Shown here: piece by piece, positions 1 to 8,464 of the stretch
How the letters are laid out: every line of letters starts with the position of its first letter
Position numbering within the stretch: the stretch's first letter is position 1
DNA from: Clostridiaceae bacterium
GTDB taxonomy: Bacteria > Bacillota > Clostridia > Peptostreptococcales > Natronincolaceae
Assembly (NCBI GenBank): GCA_018432235.1
Contig: JAHDLO010000010.1
Coordinates: 124,001 to 188,000, forward strand
Reading direction: 5' to 3'
DNA: 64,000 bases
Notes under the pieces: model-generated
What the model was told of the DNA's origin: nothing
The model's input: only the letters and a program-made list of their open reading frames with translations
Databases searched by the model: none
Position numbers and translations under genes: made by a program

Positions 1-1194
1 GAAAATCAAGATTTTAGCTGGCAGATGCTTCAGCTTCAGCTGTTATCACCGCAGACTGCCATCACCCGAGGCGTTATGATGGGAAATGATGCCATAGCCC
101 TTGGTGCCCTTTCCGCCGGCTGTCGATTCATCGCCTCTTACCCCATAACCCCTGCTTCAGAAATTATGGAGTATCTTGGCAAGCATCTGCCGAATTATGG
201 TGGTATGATGCTGCAGGTGGAGGATGAAATTGCCGCTGTTACTGCTATTATTGGTGCCGCCTATAGTGGTGTTAGAAGCATGACCGCTACCTCCGGACCT
301 GGCATATCCTTGATGCTGGAGGGTATTGGTCTTGCTGGCATGGCGGAAATACCTATTGTCATTGTGGACGCCCAAAGGTCGGGACCCAGCACGGGACTAC
401 CGACAAAGCACGAGCAGAGCGATTTATTTACCCTGTATTACGGCGGCCATGGCGAATATCCCGCTATCATACTGAGTCCCTCCACAATAGAGGATTGCTT
501 TTACGAGACACAAAGAGCTTTTAATCTGGCAGACATATACCAATGTCCTGTAATACTGCTGTCGGATTTAACGTTGTCCCTTTCGCCACAAACTATCGAT
601 AACCTTGACCTCAATAAAGTATCTCTTGACAGAGGTAAGCTTGTAACAGAGATGCCTCAAGAAAATACGCCTGAGGCTTTTAATCGCTATCAGCTGACCT
701 CTGATGGCATATCTCCAAGAGCTATACCCGGCGTTAAGGGTGGGATACACCATGTCACCGGTCTGGAGCATAATGAAATGGGAAGGCCTAAGGATGATCC
801 CATCAATAGGCGCAGCATGATGGATAAGCGCATGAAGAAAACCTTGTCTTTAGACGAGGTTAAAGAAATAGAGATCTTTTCAAATAGCAATAGCACATTA
901 TTTCTAACCTTTGGTTCCTGCTTCGGTGTTTTAAAGGCAGCAGCTGAAGCTTCAGGCAATGCTGTGGACTATGGGAAAATAAATAGAATCAAGCCCCTCC
1001 CCCGTAAGGAGCTGGAGGCATACTTTAATAGCTATGAAAAGATTGTCATTGTAGAGAATAATTATAATGGTCAATTATCTAAGATAATTAAGTCTGAGCT
1101 AGACTGTCATAACAAGCTCAGAAGTTTTGTAAAATATGACGGAAATCCCTTTACTATAGAGGAAATAATTAAAGAAATGGGAGGTGCTTACTGA
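1..1194 (+). CDS. korA: 2-oxoacid:ferredoxin oxidoreductase, alpha subunit (5'-truncated by window edge)
   Basis: Alpha subunit of a thiamine-diphosphate 2-oxoacid:ferredoxin oxidoreductase, which makes acyl-CoA and CO2 from a 2-oxoacid and CoA while reducing ferredoxin in the cytoplasm. The reading frame is open from base 1. A first ATG lies at 25, but no ribosome binding site precedes it, so the gene most likely starts upstream of the window, probably with the fused N-terminal gamma domain seen in ~570-residue KorA proteins. Visible motifs are YPITPASE near the start of the visible part, then VEDEIAA, TATSGPG and DAQRSGPSTGLPT, all typical of the pyrimidine-binding domain. Its TGA overlaps the ATG of the beta gene by one base, so the two are co-translated. 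The substrate (2-oxoglutarate or a branched-chain 2-oxoacid) cannot be fixed from sequence. Confidence 0.93.
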   Translation, partial: ENQDFSWQMLQLQLLSPQTAITRGVMMGNDAIALGALSAGCRFIASYPITPASEIMEYLGKHLPNYGGMMLQVEDEIAAVTAIIGAAYSGVRSMTATSGPGISLMLEGIGLAGMAEIPIVIVDAQRSGPSTGLPTKHEQSDLFTLYYGGHGEYPAIILSPSTIEDCFYETQRAFNLADIYQCPVILLSDLTLSLSPQTIDNLDLNKVSLDRGKLVTEMPQENTPEAFNRYQLTSDGISPRAIPGVKGGIHHVTGLEHNEMGRPKDDPINRRSMMDKRMKKTLSLDEVKEIEIFSNSNSTLFLTFGSCFGVLKAAAEASGNAVDYGKINRIKPLPRKELEAYFNSYEKIVIVENNYNGQLSKIIKSELDCHNKLRSFVKYDGNPFTIEEIIKEMGGAY

Positions 1195-2057
1195 TGGCGA
1201 CAATGAAGGATTATAACAATGATGTCACACCGAACTGGTGCCCCGGCTGTGGTCATTTTTCTGTGCTGCGGGCCCTCCAGGTAGCGGCAGCTAAGCTGAA
1301 TATCCCAAAGGAAAGTCTGGTGGTTACCACAGGGATAGGCTGCTCCGGCCGTTTATCGGGATACATGAGCGCCTATGGCTTTCATGGCATCCATGGTCGT
1401 TCCTTGCCTGTCGCACAGGGTATAAAGCTGGCAAATAAGGATTTAACAGTAATTGCTGCCGGTGGCGACGGAGATGGCTTTGCCATAGGCTTAAGCCATA
1501 CACTGCATGCCATCAGAAGGAATATCGATGTCACCTATATCGTACTAAATAATCAGGTATATGGATTAACTAAGGGACATACCTCTCCCTTAAGCCAGAA
1601 AAGCTTCCAGACAAAGAGCAGCCCCTATGGATCGGTGGAGGCCCCCATAAAACCCGGCATACTGGCCTTAGCCAATGGTGCAGGCTTTATTGCTCAAGGC
1701 TACTCAGCCTATCAGGAGCAGCTTATTGATATCATCGTGAAGGCAATACAGCATAAGGGTTTTTCATTGGTCAATGTATTCAGTCCCTGTGTAACATACA
1801 ACAAAATCAACACCTATCAGTGGTTCCGTGAAAAACTGGTTGATCTGGATAAGCAGGATGGCTATAACACCAATGATTATCAGTGCGCCATGAATACCCT
1901 AGTAGAGACTGACTGCCTATGTACAGGGATAATTTATGAAGAAAAAGGCGCTTCATATATTGATTTGGTCCAGGAAAAGAGTGCACTTCCCTTGACCAAA
2001 CTAGATCTAAGGCTTACATCTCAGGAATTTAGCAGACTTTTTGAGGACTTTAAATAA
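1194..2057 (+). CDS. korB: 2-oxoacid:ferredoxin oxidoreductase, beta subunit (TPP-binding)
   Basis: Beta subunit, 287 residues, partner of the preceding gene. It carries thiamine diphosphate and a [4Fe-4S] cluster. CPGCGH near residue 17, the cysteine of GIGCSG and a later cysteine in SPCVTYN fit the four-cysteine cluster pattern of this family. The TPP/Mg motif runs from GGDGDGFAIG to LNNQVYG. Length is normal for stand-alone beta subunits. The start is ATG at 1194 with GGGAGG just upstream and a TGATG overlap with the alpha stop. The gene ends two bases before a convergent minus-strand gene, with no terminator between. Confidence 0.95.
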   Translation: MATMKDYNNDVTPNWCPGCGHFSVLRALQVAAAKLNIPKESLVVTTGIGCSGRLSGYMSAYGFHGIHGRSLPVAQGIKLANKDLTVIAAGGDGDGFAIGLSHTLHAIRRNIDVTYIVLNNQVYGLTKGHTSPLSQKSFQTKSSPYGSVEAPIKPGILALANGAGFIAQGYSAYQEQLIDIIVKAIQHKGFSLVNVFSPCVTYNKINTYQWFREKLVDLDKQDGYNTNDYQCAMNTLVETDCLCTGIIYEEKGASYIDLVQEKSALPLTKLDLRLTSQEFSRLFEDFK

Positions 2058-2059
2058 CG

Positions 2060-2242
2060 CTACTCTTTCTCCTCTAAGGTCCGTATGCGTTCCTCCAGCT
2101 CGCGAATTTTTTCCAGAAGATAATCCTCCTTGCCTTTGCCCTTTCCGAAGTGCCTCAATAAGAGCACAGTTATAACCACCGGAACCCCCAGCAAGAGGCA
2201 TATCAATAATACATTGATCAACTGAAGGAATACTGAAAGCAT
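2060..2242 (-). CDS. small membrane protein with coiled-coil tail
   Basis: A 60-residue protein of unknown function. Residues about 4-27 form one hydrophobic membrane segment (rich in Leu, Val, Ile). After a Lys/Gly-rich turn, the last ~20 residues are alternating Glu, Arg, Lys and Leu, typical of a short amphipathic coiled coil on the cytoplasmic side. GGTGGTG lies a few bases upstream of the ATG, which supports translation. It converges on korB with a two-base gap. I recognise no named family. A minus-strand alternative frame in the same region looks like chance. Confidence 0.6.
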   Translation of the reverse strand: MLSVFLQLINVLLICLLLGVPVVITVLLLRHFGKGKGKEDYLLEKIRELEERIRTLEEKE

Positions 2243-2500
2243 AGCTTCACCACCTTTTAAGAATAACCTATGACCTTAATGCATGGAGGGCACAGCTTCT
2301 TAGCCCGTCCATGCTCTGGTCCTACGTTTAATTTTATCAGAATAAAAGTGCTATGTACACCCAGCACCTGTCTTTGAGCTAAAATCATATTTTCGACGTA
2401 TTTAACTATACTTTAACAAATTTCCTGTTTAAGCAACATGATAAATGATATAATTAAAGAAGTATATCACTACTATATATCGGTTAGGGGGAGTGTAATA

Positions 2501-4315
2501 ATGAAGGGAACAGTGGTCTCAACCTGGCTCAATAGCCTTCGGTCACTATATGGCGATGATTTGGTGGACACAGCACTAAAAAAGCAAAGCTGGGACAAGG
2601 AAAGAATAATCAGCCCGCTGGATGATATTCAGGATCAGGAGATCTTTGCCGTATTTAAGCAGATGGCAGAGGAAACAAAGGAGCCTGTGAATGCCATCTG
2701 GAGAAAAGTAGGCAGGCAAAACATAACCACCTTCCAAAAATGGTTTCCATCCTACTTCGAGAGATATAGCCTAAAGGGCTTTCTGATGATGATGGACGAT
2801 GTTCACGCACAGCTTACCAAGATTATTAAAGGAGCAAATCCACCACGATTGATTGCTGAGGAACTAAACGAAAGAGAGATATTGATTACATACATATCAA
2901 AGCGTGGTCTTTCTGATTATTTTCTTGGACTTCTAGAGGGTAGCTCAGAGTATTTTAATGAAAAGCTGGACTATACAATTGTAGATTCTGAAAAATCAGC
3001 TGATGGTAAGCACACAATGAAGGTGAGGCTAAAGCTGGAAAAATCACAGGATGTCGTAATTAATTCTCCCATTTCTAAGCTTTTGGGGTTGGGTATCGTT
3101 AAAAGTCTCCCCTTAAAGCTCAGTCTTTTCCCGACAATAGCAGCAGCAATTATCATATTCCTGTTAGATAAGACAGGCAATCTACCCCTATTAATAGCCG
3201 GAAGCGTGGGGGTTTTTATCTCAGTCCTTTTGACATCCTCCATCGTATTAAAGCCTATTAAGCTGCTGAATGGAGAGATTGGCAAGCTAAAGGACTATGA
3301 TTTTGCTACCAAAACCATCCATCGTTCCGCCGATGATACCGATAGTGTTTTCGCCAATCTTAGTGAAGCTAAGGAGGTTGTAAAGAAGGACTTCCTATTC
3401 CTTAAGGGAGGTACCGATGATATGGATAATTACCTACGGGAGTTTGCCTTAATAGCCGATAATATGAAGGTATTATCAGACTCCATTTCCTCCGTGGTTC
3501 ATGAGGTTGCCTTAAGCGCTACCAATCAGGCAGAGGAAACAGAGCATGCTGTTTCCATATTGGACGAATACATTACCACCCTTAATAAAATAGTCGACCA
3601 GGAGTCAAAGGGCAAGGACCAGCTGGAGGACTCTATTCATAGCCTAAGAACTGCCTTCAAGGATATTAAGAATGTAAATGGCATGATTAACAGCGTTAAA
3701 AATAATTTTTCCAATGTCAATACTCAAGGACAGGAGCTAAGGCATCAAGCCACAAAGATTATGGATATCAGCTCAACTGTTGAAGCTATAGCTGATCAAA
3801 CCAATTTGCTGGCATTAAATGCTGCCATAGAGGCCGCCAGAGCCGGTGAGGCCGGCAGGGGCTTTACCGTAGTTGCTGAGGAGATAAGAAAGCTTGCAGA
3901 AAACTCAAAGGAGGCCGTTCATAGCATAAATGACAATCTAGAATTCTTCATTAAGCAGATTGAGGGCTTTGTCAATGAGATTCAAGAGCAGTACTCGCAG
4001 CTTTCTGACAGCAATGCCACACTTGACAAGGTAACAATTGAAAATGAAGCCTCTACGACACAAATCATTCAGGTTTCTGATGTTATTGTTAAGCTTATAG
4101 AGGAGCTTTCCTCAGAAACCGACAGGCTTACCAATGTGGTGGAAAATATCCACTCCTTGGCGGCCATAGCAGAGGAGAATTCCGCAGCTTCTCAGGAAAT
4201 GAGTGCAAATGTAACACAATATTCTGATAAGGTGAAGGACCTGACAGAGCACATAGCTTTATTGGAGGCCCTAACCACCAACTTCAAGCAGGAATTGAAA
4301 AAATATCAAATATAG
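2501..4315 (+). CDS. H-NOX (heme gas-sensor) methyl-accepting chemotaxis protein
   Basis: A 604-residue chemoreceptor with an N-terminal H-NOX heme domain (about 1-185), two membrane helices (about 205-260) and a C-terminal MCP signalling domain with the hairpin-tip motif [22 protein letters not shown] at 2501 is chosen over one 63 bases upstream because AGGGGGAG precedes it and H-NOX domains begin MKGT. Counting from this start, the proximal heme ligand is His102, the heme-propionate motif is Tyr131-x-Ser133-x-Arg135, and the distal pocket has Trp9, Asn74 and Tyr140. These are the positions and residues of the O2-binding H-NOX of Thermoanaerobacter tengcongensis. Known of the family: distal Tyr correlates with stable O2 binding. 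Inference: an O2 (or O2/NO) receptor for aerotactic avoidance. No other chemotaxis gene is nearby. Confidence 0.95.
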   Translation: MKGTVVSTWLNSLRSLYGDDLVDTALKKQSWDKERIISPLDDIQDQEIFAVFKQMAEETKEPVNAIWRKVGRQNITTFQKWFPSYFERYSLKGFLMMMDDVHAQLTKIIKGANPPRLIAEELNEREILITYISKRGLSDYFLGLLEGSSEYFNEKLDYTIVDSEKSADGKHTMKVRLKLEKSQDVVINSPISKLLGLGIVKSLPLKLSLFPTIAAAIIIFLLDKTGNLPLLIAGSVGVFISVLLTSSIVLKPIKLLNGEIGKLKDYDFATKTIHRSADDTDSVFANLSEAKEVVKKDFLFLKGGTDDMDNYLREFALIADNMKVLSDSISSVVHEVALSATNQAEETEHAVSILDEYITTLNKIVDQESKGKDQLEDSIHSLRTAFKDIKNVNGMINSVKNNFSNVNTQGQELRHQATKIMDISSTVEAIADQTNLLALNAAIEAARAGEAGRGFTVVAEEIRKLAENSKEAVHSINDNLEFFIKQIEGFVNEIQEQYSQLSDSNATLDKVTIENEASTTQIIQVSDVIVKLIEELSSETDRLTNVVENIHSLAAIAEENSAASQEMSANVTQYSDKVKDLTEHIALLEALTTNFKQELKKYQI

Positions 4316-4416
4316 CAAGTATAGTAAAAGCACGATGCATCCATTAACACCACCAGGTCTATGAAGTACAAAAGCATTTCATAGGACATAAACCAACTTT
4401 CCTCAAATGAAAAAAA

Positions 4417-4473
4417 GCGACAGTTTATATAAAATGAATCCTGTATCAAGGACCTTTTATATCAAACTGTCGC
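4417..4473 (-). terminator. rho-independent terminator of the glutaredoxin gene
   Basis: A long stem has left arm GCGACAGTTTATATAAAA starting at 4417 and a near-perfect complement ending at 4473, one base unpaired. On the minus strand the stem is followed by TTTTTT, just after the glutaredoxin stop. On the plus strand a weaker CTTTCTT follows, so it may also serve the chemoreceptor gene. Confidence 0.75.
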
Positions 4474-4481
4474 CTTTCTTA

Positions 4482-4709
4482 TTATAACAGGCTTTCTATT
4501 TTTCCTTTGTCAAAGCCCACTACCATTTCTCCATCTATCTGGATGACCGGCACTGCCATAATGCCTTTTTGCATAAGCTCTTTTCTTGCAGCAGGGTCCT
4601 GCTGAACATTTCTTTCAGTAAAGCTGATCCCCTTCTCATTAAAGTATTCCTTTGCCGTAACACAATGGGGGCACGTATTGCTGGTGTATACAACTACTTC
4701 TTTAGACAT
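4482..4709 (-). CDS. glutaredoxin-like thiol-disulfide oxidoreductase (YruB/NrdH type)
   Basis: A 75-residue single-domain glutaredoxin. Cys13-Pro-His-Cys16 is the redox-active dithiol, VPVIQIDG carries the cis-proline that positions substrate, and [13 protein letters not shown] is the typical C-terminal helix start. It probably reduces disulfides in the cytoplasm using thioredoxin-type or glutathione-independent donors, as is usual for the short clostridial members. A GAGG-type ribosome binding site precedes the ATG. It is a single-gene unit ending in the strong terminator beside it. The specific partner is unknown. Confidence 0.88.
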   Translation of the reverse strand: MSKEVVVYTSNTCPHCVTAKEYFNEKGISFTERNVQQDPAARKELMQKGIMAVPVIQIDGEMVVGFDKGKIESLL

Positions 4710-4771
4710 TTTAATTCCTCCTCAATTAATTCACATTAATTATGACTTACCCTATTCTACCATATCTAACT

Positions 4772-5326
4772 TCAATTCAGAAAGCCTTGAGAATCATTTT
4801 TAATAATTTCCTCCACTACAGCCTTTAGGTCTACTTTTACAGAGGTGCTTTTTTTAACATTCATCTCATTTATATCTGCCCGTTCATCAGGTTTACCAAT
4901 CTTTACAGTACGGCAGCCAGCCCTTATACCAGCTGTAATGTCGGTTTCCATATCCCCCACCATCCAGCTAAGTCCTAGGTCAATGTCATACTTTTCAGCC
5001 AGCTCCAGCAGCATACCGGGCTCAGGCTTACGACGATGGCTGAATTTTTTAAAATCGGGACAATAGGCTATCTCTCTTATATTACAATACCCCACTAATT
5101 CTTCCTTTAAACTATCATGAATATTTTTCAAGTCCTCATGGGTAATATGCCCCAATTCTATGCCGCCTTGATTCGTGACGATAAATAAATCATACCCCGC
5201 CTCATAAGCCTTTTTTAAGGCCTCCTTTACCCCTTCATAGAGGATTAGGTCCTTGGGTTTATTAACTGGCCTTTTATTATCGTTTATAACGCCATCTCTA
5301 TCAAAAAATATCCCTTTATGCCTCAT
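4772..5326 (-). CDS. HAD-IIIA family phosphatase (GmhB/HisB-N-like)
   Basis: A 184-residue haloacid dehalogenase phosphatase. FFDRDGVIND is motif I with both catalytic aspartates, VTNQGG is motif II, RRKPEPGM carries the motif III lysine, and VGDMETDITAG is motif IV. The layout matches D,D-heptose 1,7-bisphosphate phosphatase and histidinol phosphatase relatives. However, the zinc-binding cysteine/histidine loop of true GmhB is reduced to one Cys before RRKP, so the heptose role is doubtful. The start is placed at ATG 5326 (GAGGTAA upstream). An in-frame extension to 5407 has a charged, non-conserved sequence and is not supported. Substrate unknown. Confidence 0.8.
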   Translation of the reverse strand: MRHKGIFFDRDGVINDNKRPVNKPKDLILYEGVKEALKKAYEAGYDLFIVTNQGGIELGHITHEDLKNIHDSLKEELVGYCNIREIAYCPDFKKFSHRRKPEPGMLLELAEKYDIDLGLSWMVGDMETDITAGIRAGCRTVKIGKPDERADINEMNVKKSTSVKVDLKAVVEEIIKNDSQGFLN

Positions 5327-5406
5327 TGCCTTTACCTCAGCTTTATCTGTTGATTTTGTATTACTATAGCGGTTCCTTATATAAGATGATACACTACGAC
5401 AAGGCA

Positions 5407-5628
5407 CTAACCGCTTATGTCCTGGAAATACTTCTTTATTCCGTTTCTAATCTCTCTTCTGGTGAAGATAGGCTCCCCATGCTCCTTGACATTTGTATAT
5501 TGAATAAGCTCAATAATAGCATCGATGTTATATTTATTTATCTCAGTTACATTATCGAAGAATCGTCTTTTATTTTCCAGATCTGAAAGAAACATAAGGA
5601 TATCCTTCTTCCTCTGTTTTTTATCCAT
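5407..5628 (-). CDS. hypothetical protein, 73 residues
   Basis: A small soluble, charged protein beginning MDKKQRKK, with predicted helices and no membrane segment or recognised motif. ATG 5628 is preferred because AGGAGG sits eight bases upstream, while the in-frame upstream start overlaps that site. It is encoded upstream of the HAD phosphatase on the same strand with an 80-base gap, so the two may be co-transcribed. Family not recognised. Confidence 0.65.
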   Translation of the reverse strand: MDKKQRKKDILMFLSDLENKRRFFDNVTEINKYNIDAIIELIQYTNVKEHGEPIFTRREIRNGIKKYFQDISG

Positions 5629-5774
5629 TAAAGCGCCTCCTTTCATTAATATAGTTATTTTATACCTAAGTAAAAAAACTATACGAAAAAGGAGGAGATA
5701 TTTCTTTATTCTACATGCTTCTTAAAGCGTTATGCAACATAAATTCATCACCATCGCTCTCCTTTTGAAGGAGA

Positions 5775-6035
5775 CTATTTGAGAAATTTTATAATATTTT
5801 TTATTACCTCATCGACTTCGTCAGCAGTAATATCCTCCTTGATCAAACAGTCTCTGGCATGATCCTCAATGAGCTTCATTCCCACCTTTTCGATGGAGGA
5901 TTTTATAGCTGCTATTTGTAGCAGCACCTCTTGACAGGATTTACCCTCCTCCACCATTTTTTCTATTCCCTGTATGTGACCTTTAATGGTTTTTAAACGG
6001 TTTATAACATCTTTTCTCGCCTCAACGCTCTCCAT
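5775..6035 (-). CDS. csoR: CsoR/RcnR-family metal-sensing transcriptional repressor
   Basis: An 86-residue all-helical DNA-binding repressor of the CsoR family. RLKTIKGHIQGIEKMVEEGKSC is the family signature. Cys34, His59 (in EDHARDC) and Cys63 form the x-y-z triad that binds Cu(I) in CsoR proteins, so copper is the likeliest effector; sulfide- or formaldehyde-sensing relatives lack this exact set. AAAGGAAG precedes the ATG. It lies 87 bases downstream of a membrane Fe-S protein gene and is probably co-transcribed with it from the promoter at 6658-6686, where a CsoR-type G-tract palindrome sits. This implies autoregulation. No copper ATPase or CopZ is in the window. Confidence 0.85.
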   Translation of the reverse strand: MESVEARKDVINRLKTIKGHIQGIEKMVEEGKSCQEVLLQIAAIKSSIEKVGMKLIEDHARDCLIKEDITADEVDEVIKNIIKFLK

Positions 6036-6122
6036 TCCATCACTTCCTTTGCATCTCAGTATTTATGAGGATTTTGATTATATTTTCTCATAAATAGCCT
6101 TAATAATAAAGTTAAAACTGAA

Positions 6123-6602
6123 TTATGCAGCTGTTTTTTTTCTCTTTTGATGCGCCTCTATCATCCCGGTTGAATAGCCCATAGGGCAAATGACACACCA
6201 GCTTCTGGGCTTGAATATAACCCCCATCATGATACCTACTACAGTGGACATAGTCATCATTCTAACTATTGCATAGGCTGATTTTGTCAAATCTCCGCCA
6301 GCCAAAACCAGGGAAATTGAAAACATCCCCATCATCCACACCAGCATCAAATTTTTAACCAGCTTGTTATTGATTTGCTTTGGCAAATTATTCTTAAAGC
6401 TTATTTTCTCCAGAAAGATGCCAAACAATGAGCCCCTTGGACAATACTTTGCGCAGTGTACCCTCCCTCCGCCTCTTATGGCAAGGTATATTGGGGTTAA
6501 CATACATAGCAGCCCCAGTATGCCAAATCGAATATCCACTATTGAAAGAGTGAAGAATAAAACCATAAATATCCATGACCAGGACATAATTGATTTTTTC
6601 AT
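6123..6602 (-). CDS. membrane 4Fe-4S binding protein (NapH/YccM-like)
   Basis: A 159-residue membrane protein with about four hydrophobic segments. Two cysteine pairs, Cys50-x3-Cys54-Pro-Arg-Gly and Cys136-x2-Cys139-Pro-Met-Gly, follow the CxxxCP / CxxCPxG arrangement of the polyferredoxin-like NapH/NosR/YccM group. The four cysteines could hold one [4Fe-4S] cluster near the membrane face. It is shorter than NapH. Likely role: electron transfer through or along the cytoplasmic membrane; partner unknown. AGGAGG lies upstream of the ATG. The promoter and G-tract operator sit directly in front, and csoR follows, so expression is probably metal-responsive. A membrane Fe-S protein is an unusual CsoR target. 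Confidence 0.8.
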   Translation of the reverse strand: MKKSIMSWSWIFMVLFFTLSIVDIRFGILGLLCMLTPIYLAIRGGGRVHCAKYCPRGSLFGIFLEKISFKNNLPKQINNKLVKNLMLVWMMGMFSISLVLAGGDLTKSAYAIVRMMTMSTVVGIMMGVIFKPRSWCVICPMGYSTGMIEAHQKRKKTAA

Positions 6603-6625
6603 ATTGTAGCCTCCTAAATAAAATT

Positions 6626-6651
6626 AACCCTACCCCCTATGGGGTGGGGTT
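6626..6651. promoter_or_regulatory. CsoR-type operator (G-tract palindrome)
   Basis: Imperfect 11-bp inverted repeat AACCCTACCCC and GGGGTGGGGTT around a 4-base centre, 9 of 11 pairs matching. GC-rich palindromes with C/G tracts are the known operators of CsoR-family repressors. It lies between the -10 element at 6658-6663 and the ATG at 6602, where a bound repressor would block initiation. Confidence 0.75.
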
Positions 6652-6657
6652 ACTAAT

Positions 6658-6686
6658 AATATATACATTTATGCCAAAAATGTCAA
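6658..6686 (-). promoter_or_regulatory. sigma-A promoter of the Fe-S protein/csoR operon
   Basis: On the minus strand TTGACA (6681-6686) is followed by exactly 17 bases and TATATT (6658-6663). This near-consensus promoter would start transcription at about 6651, inside the G-tract palindrome. A strong promoter held down by a repressor fits the arrangement. Confidence 0.8.
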
Positions 6687-6692
6687 CAAAAA

Positions 6693-6720
6693 AAGAAGGT
6701 TACGACCTTCTTTTTTTACA
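6693..6720 (-). terminator. terminator of the Crp-family gene
   Basis: Arms AAGAAGGT (6693-6700) and ACCTTCTT (6705-6712) around a four-base loop, with T-rich sequence on both sides. It sits just after the Crp-family stop codon. Confidence 0.75.
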
Positions 6721-7407
6721 TTACTGTATCCAGCTCTTCAATTTGCTCATATCCTTCACAATAATCTTTTTACCGCTTATATCCACTGAGCCCTCTTTTT
6801 TGAATTGACTCAAGGCTCTACTTACGGTTTCTCTAGCGGTGCCTATCATATTAGCCAGCTCCTGACGGGATATATCCAGCTTAACCTCCAGCCCATCCTC
6901 AGTTTTTTTGCCATGGGCCTCCGCCAGCTTAACAATTGTCTGAGCAGTTCTCATATAGGTGTCTCCTAATGCCAGCTCCTTAACCTTCTGTTGAGAATTA
7001 AAAAGCTTGCGGCTCAATACCTTAATGATAGAAAGGGCTAAACCTGAATTTTTGCTTATCAAAGCCTCTAGCTCCTGATTTTTTATCATGCCTAAAACTG
7101 CATCCTCCAAGACCTCAGCAGAGGCAGGATAAGCGATATCATTAAACAAAGTCACCTCCGCAAATACACCTCCTTCGCTAAGGATAGCAAATATCAGCTC
7201 TCTGCCGTCGGGGGAGGTTTTAAATATCTTAATTTTACCCGATTTGATAAAATAAAAGGCCTCACCTTCATCCCCTTCCATAAAAATTATGCTACCCTTT
7301 CGGAAGCTTCTTTGTAGCGTTATATCGTTAATCTTTTCAAGGTCTGCCTCATTTAAATTTGTAAAGGCCGGTACCTTTTTAAGTATATCTACAGTTTTTG
7401 TAATCAT
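6721..7407 (-). CDS. Crp/Fnr-family transcriptional regulator
   Basis: A 228-residue regulator with an N-terminal cyclic-nucleotide-binding fold (about 10-125), a long dimerisation helix and a C-terminal winged helix. The recognition helix reads ARETVSRAL, with the Arg-Glu-x-x-x-Arg pattern that E. coli CRP uses to read TGTGA. There is no N-terminal cysteine cluster, so this is not an Fnr-type Fe-S sensor. ATG 7407 is chosen over two upstream in-frame starts because AAGGAG lies just before it. Effector unknown; relatives such as HcpR respond to nitrosative stress. A perfect TGTGA-N6-TCACA site lies 1.1 kb away at 8465-8480, a plausible target. Confidence 0.9.
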   Translation of the reverse strand: MITKTVDILKKVPAFTNLNEADLEKINDITLQRSFRKGSIIFMEGDEGEAFYFIKSGKIKIFKTSPDGRELIFAILSEGGVFAEVTLFNDIAYPASAEVLEDAVLGMIKNQELEALISKNSGLALSIIKVLSRKLFNSQQKVKELALGDTYMRTAQTIVKLAEAHGKKTEDGLEVKLDISRQELANMIGTARETVSRALSQFKKEGSVDISGKKIIVKDMSKLKSWIQ

Positions 7408-7873
7408 ATTTTTCTCCTTTGTCATGAAGCCTTTTATTAAGGTATATACCATTACTACAATTATATTGTAAAAGCACCTGAGATAAAAGAGGATAAGAAT
7501 AATTTTCTTCTACATCCTTCTAAATGATATAAAAAAGTATAATCAAAAATTTGAATAAATACAATAGCAATTATTCATTGTTTGTTATCAAATTAACCAA
7601 GTCATAGGAATATTTATGCTTTTTAGAGAATATAACGTTTGCAAACAAATAAATTATCTCTTTTAATAATTCATGTTAATCCATTGAATTTACTTTGTAC
7701 TTCTCTATGCATAATCTGTCCTACATTTATTCTTATGGCTGAATTTTCTGAATATTTATGAGGTTTACTTGATATTTTTTTATTGACTTTTATCATAAAT
7801 AGGCACATAATGTGTATGTAACGTATGCAATTATAAATAAAATACTACAAATTAAATAGGAGGCAAATTAAAA
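7408..7873. other. AT-rich divergent intergenic region, 466 bp
   Basis: No open frame with a ribosome binding site. It holds the start region of the Crp-family gene on the left and the DUF1622 promoter on the right. The middle is simple AT-rich sequence in which I see no strong repeat or RNA structure. Confidence 0.5.
7783..7811 (+). promoter_or_regulatory. sigma-A-like promoter of the DUF1622 gene
   Basis: TTGACT (7783-7788), 17 bases, then CATAAT (7806-7811), about 60 bases before the ATG. Confidence 0.6.
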
Positions 7874-8284
7874 ATGATTTTGGAACATCTTATGGAAGAA
7901 ATTATACCTTATGTTATTCACTTACTAGAGGCGATGGGGGTATTTGTTATAGCTTTCACTGCATTGAAGGCATTTGCTCAATATGCATTAAAAACTTTCA
8001 ATTTCACAGATGATACTATTAAGATCGAACTAGCAAAGGCTTTAGCCCTTGGACTTGAATTTAAGCTTGGTGGAGAAATTTTAAAAACCGTTACTGTTAG
8101 AACACTTGATGAAATCTATGTTTTGGCAGCAGTCGTAGCTTTAAGATTGATCTTAACCTTTGTTATCCACTGGGAAATTACTGCAGACACAAAGCATTGT
8201 AATGAATTCCACGATATTAAAATGGCTAAGGATACTGAAGAAAAAAAAGGCTTTCAGTTTTTAAAGAAAACTGCTAACCACTAA
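7874..8284 (+). CDS. DUF1622 family membrane protein
   Basis: A 136-residue integral membrane protein. It has a hydrophobic helix at about 14-35, an amphipathic middle with LAKALALGLEFKLGGEILKTV (characteristic of DUF1622), and a second hydrophobic stretch around 83-100. A charged tail with His and Lys residues follows. AGGAGG precedes the ATG and a strong terminator follows the stop, so it is a single-gene unit. Function is unknown for the family. Its placement between a Crp-family regulator and a Crp-type site suggests a stress or redox link, which is only inference. Confidence 0.82.
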   Translation: MILEHLMEEIIPYVIHLLEAMGVFVIAFTALKAFAQYALKTFNFTDDTIKIELAKALALGLEFKLGGEILKTVTVRTLDEIYVLAAVVALRLILTFVIHWEITADTKHCNEFHDIKMAKDTEEKKGFQFLKKTANH

Positions 8285-8327
8285 TATCTTTGAAGCAGCT
8301 GTGCAATTTAGAGTTTTTAATCAATTG

Positions 8328-8353
8328 AAGGAACCCTCGTGGTTTCTTTTTTT
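8328..8353 (+). terminator. rho-independent terminator of the DUF1622 gene
   Basis: AAGGAACC (8328-8335) pairs with GGTTTCTT (8341-8348) with one G-U pair around CTCGT, then a T run. Confidence 0.8.
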
Positions 8354-8464
8354 ATTCATCGGGAAAGTCGTTAATTGCAGCGCCGTAGCAGGGAGGTAAC
8401 CAGGGCAAGTCATTCTGGAGAAGGTACAGCTTCACTGAATATCTGAAGGGTTGCAGTACTCAAA

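Noticed and set aside
5327..5407. Upstream extension of the HAD phosphatase by 27 residues
   Set aside because: Charged, non-conserved sequence; the internal ATG has a ribosome binding site and starts at the family motif.
5757..5773. TCTCCTT/AAGGAGA hairpin after csoR as a terminator
   Set aside because: Short stem without a T run on the minus strand; could be chance.
8354..8464. c-di-GMP or other riboswitch before the DUF1858 gene
   Set aside because: Some short similarity to GEMM-type core words, but the ordered conserved blocks and stems are missing.
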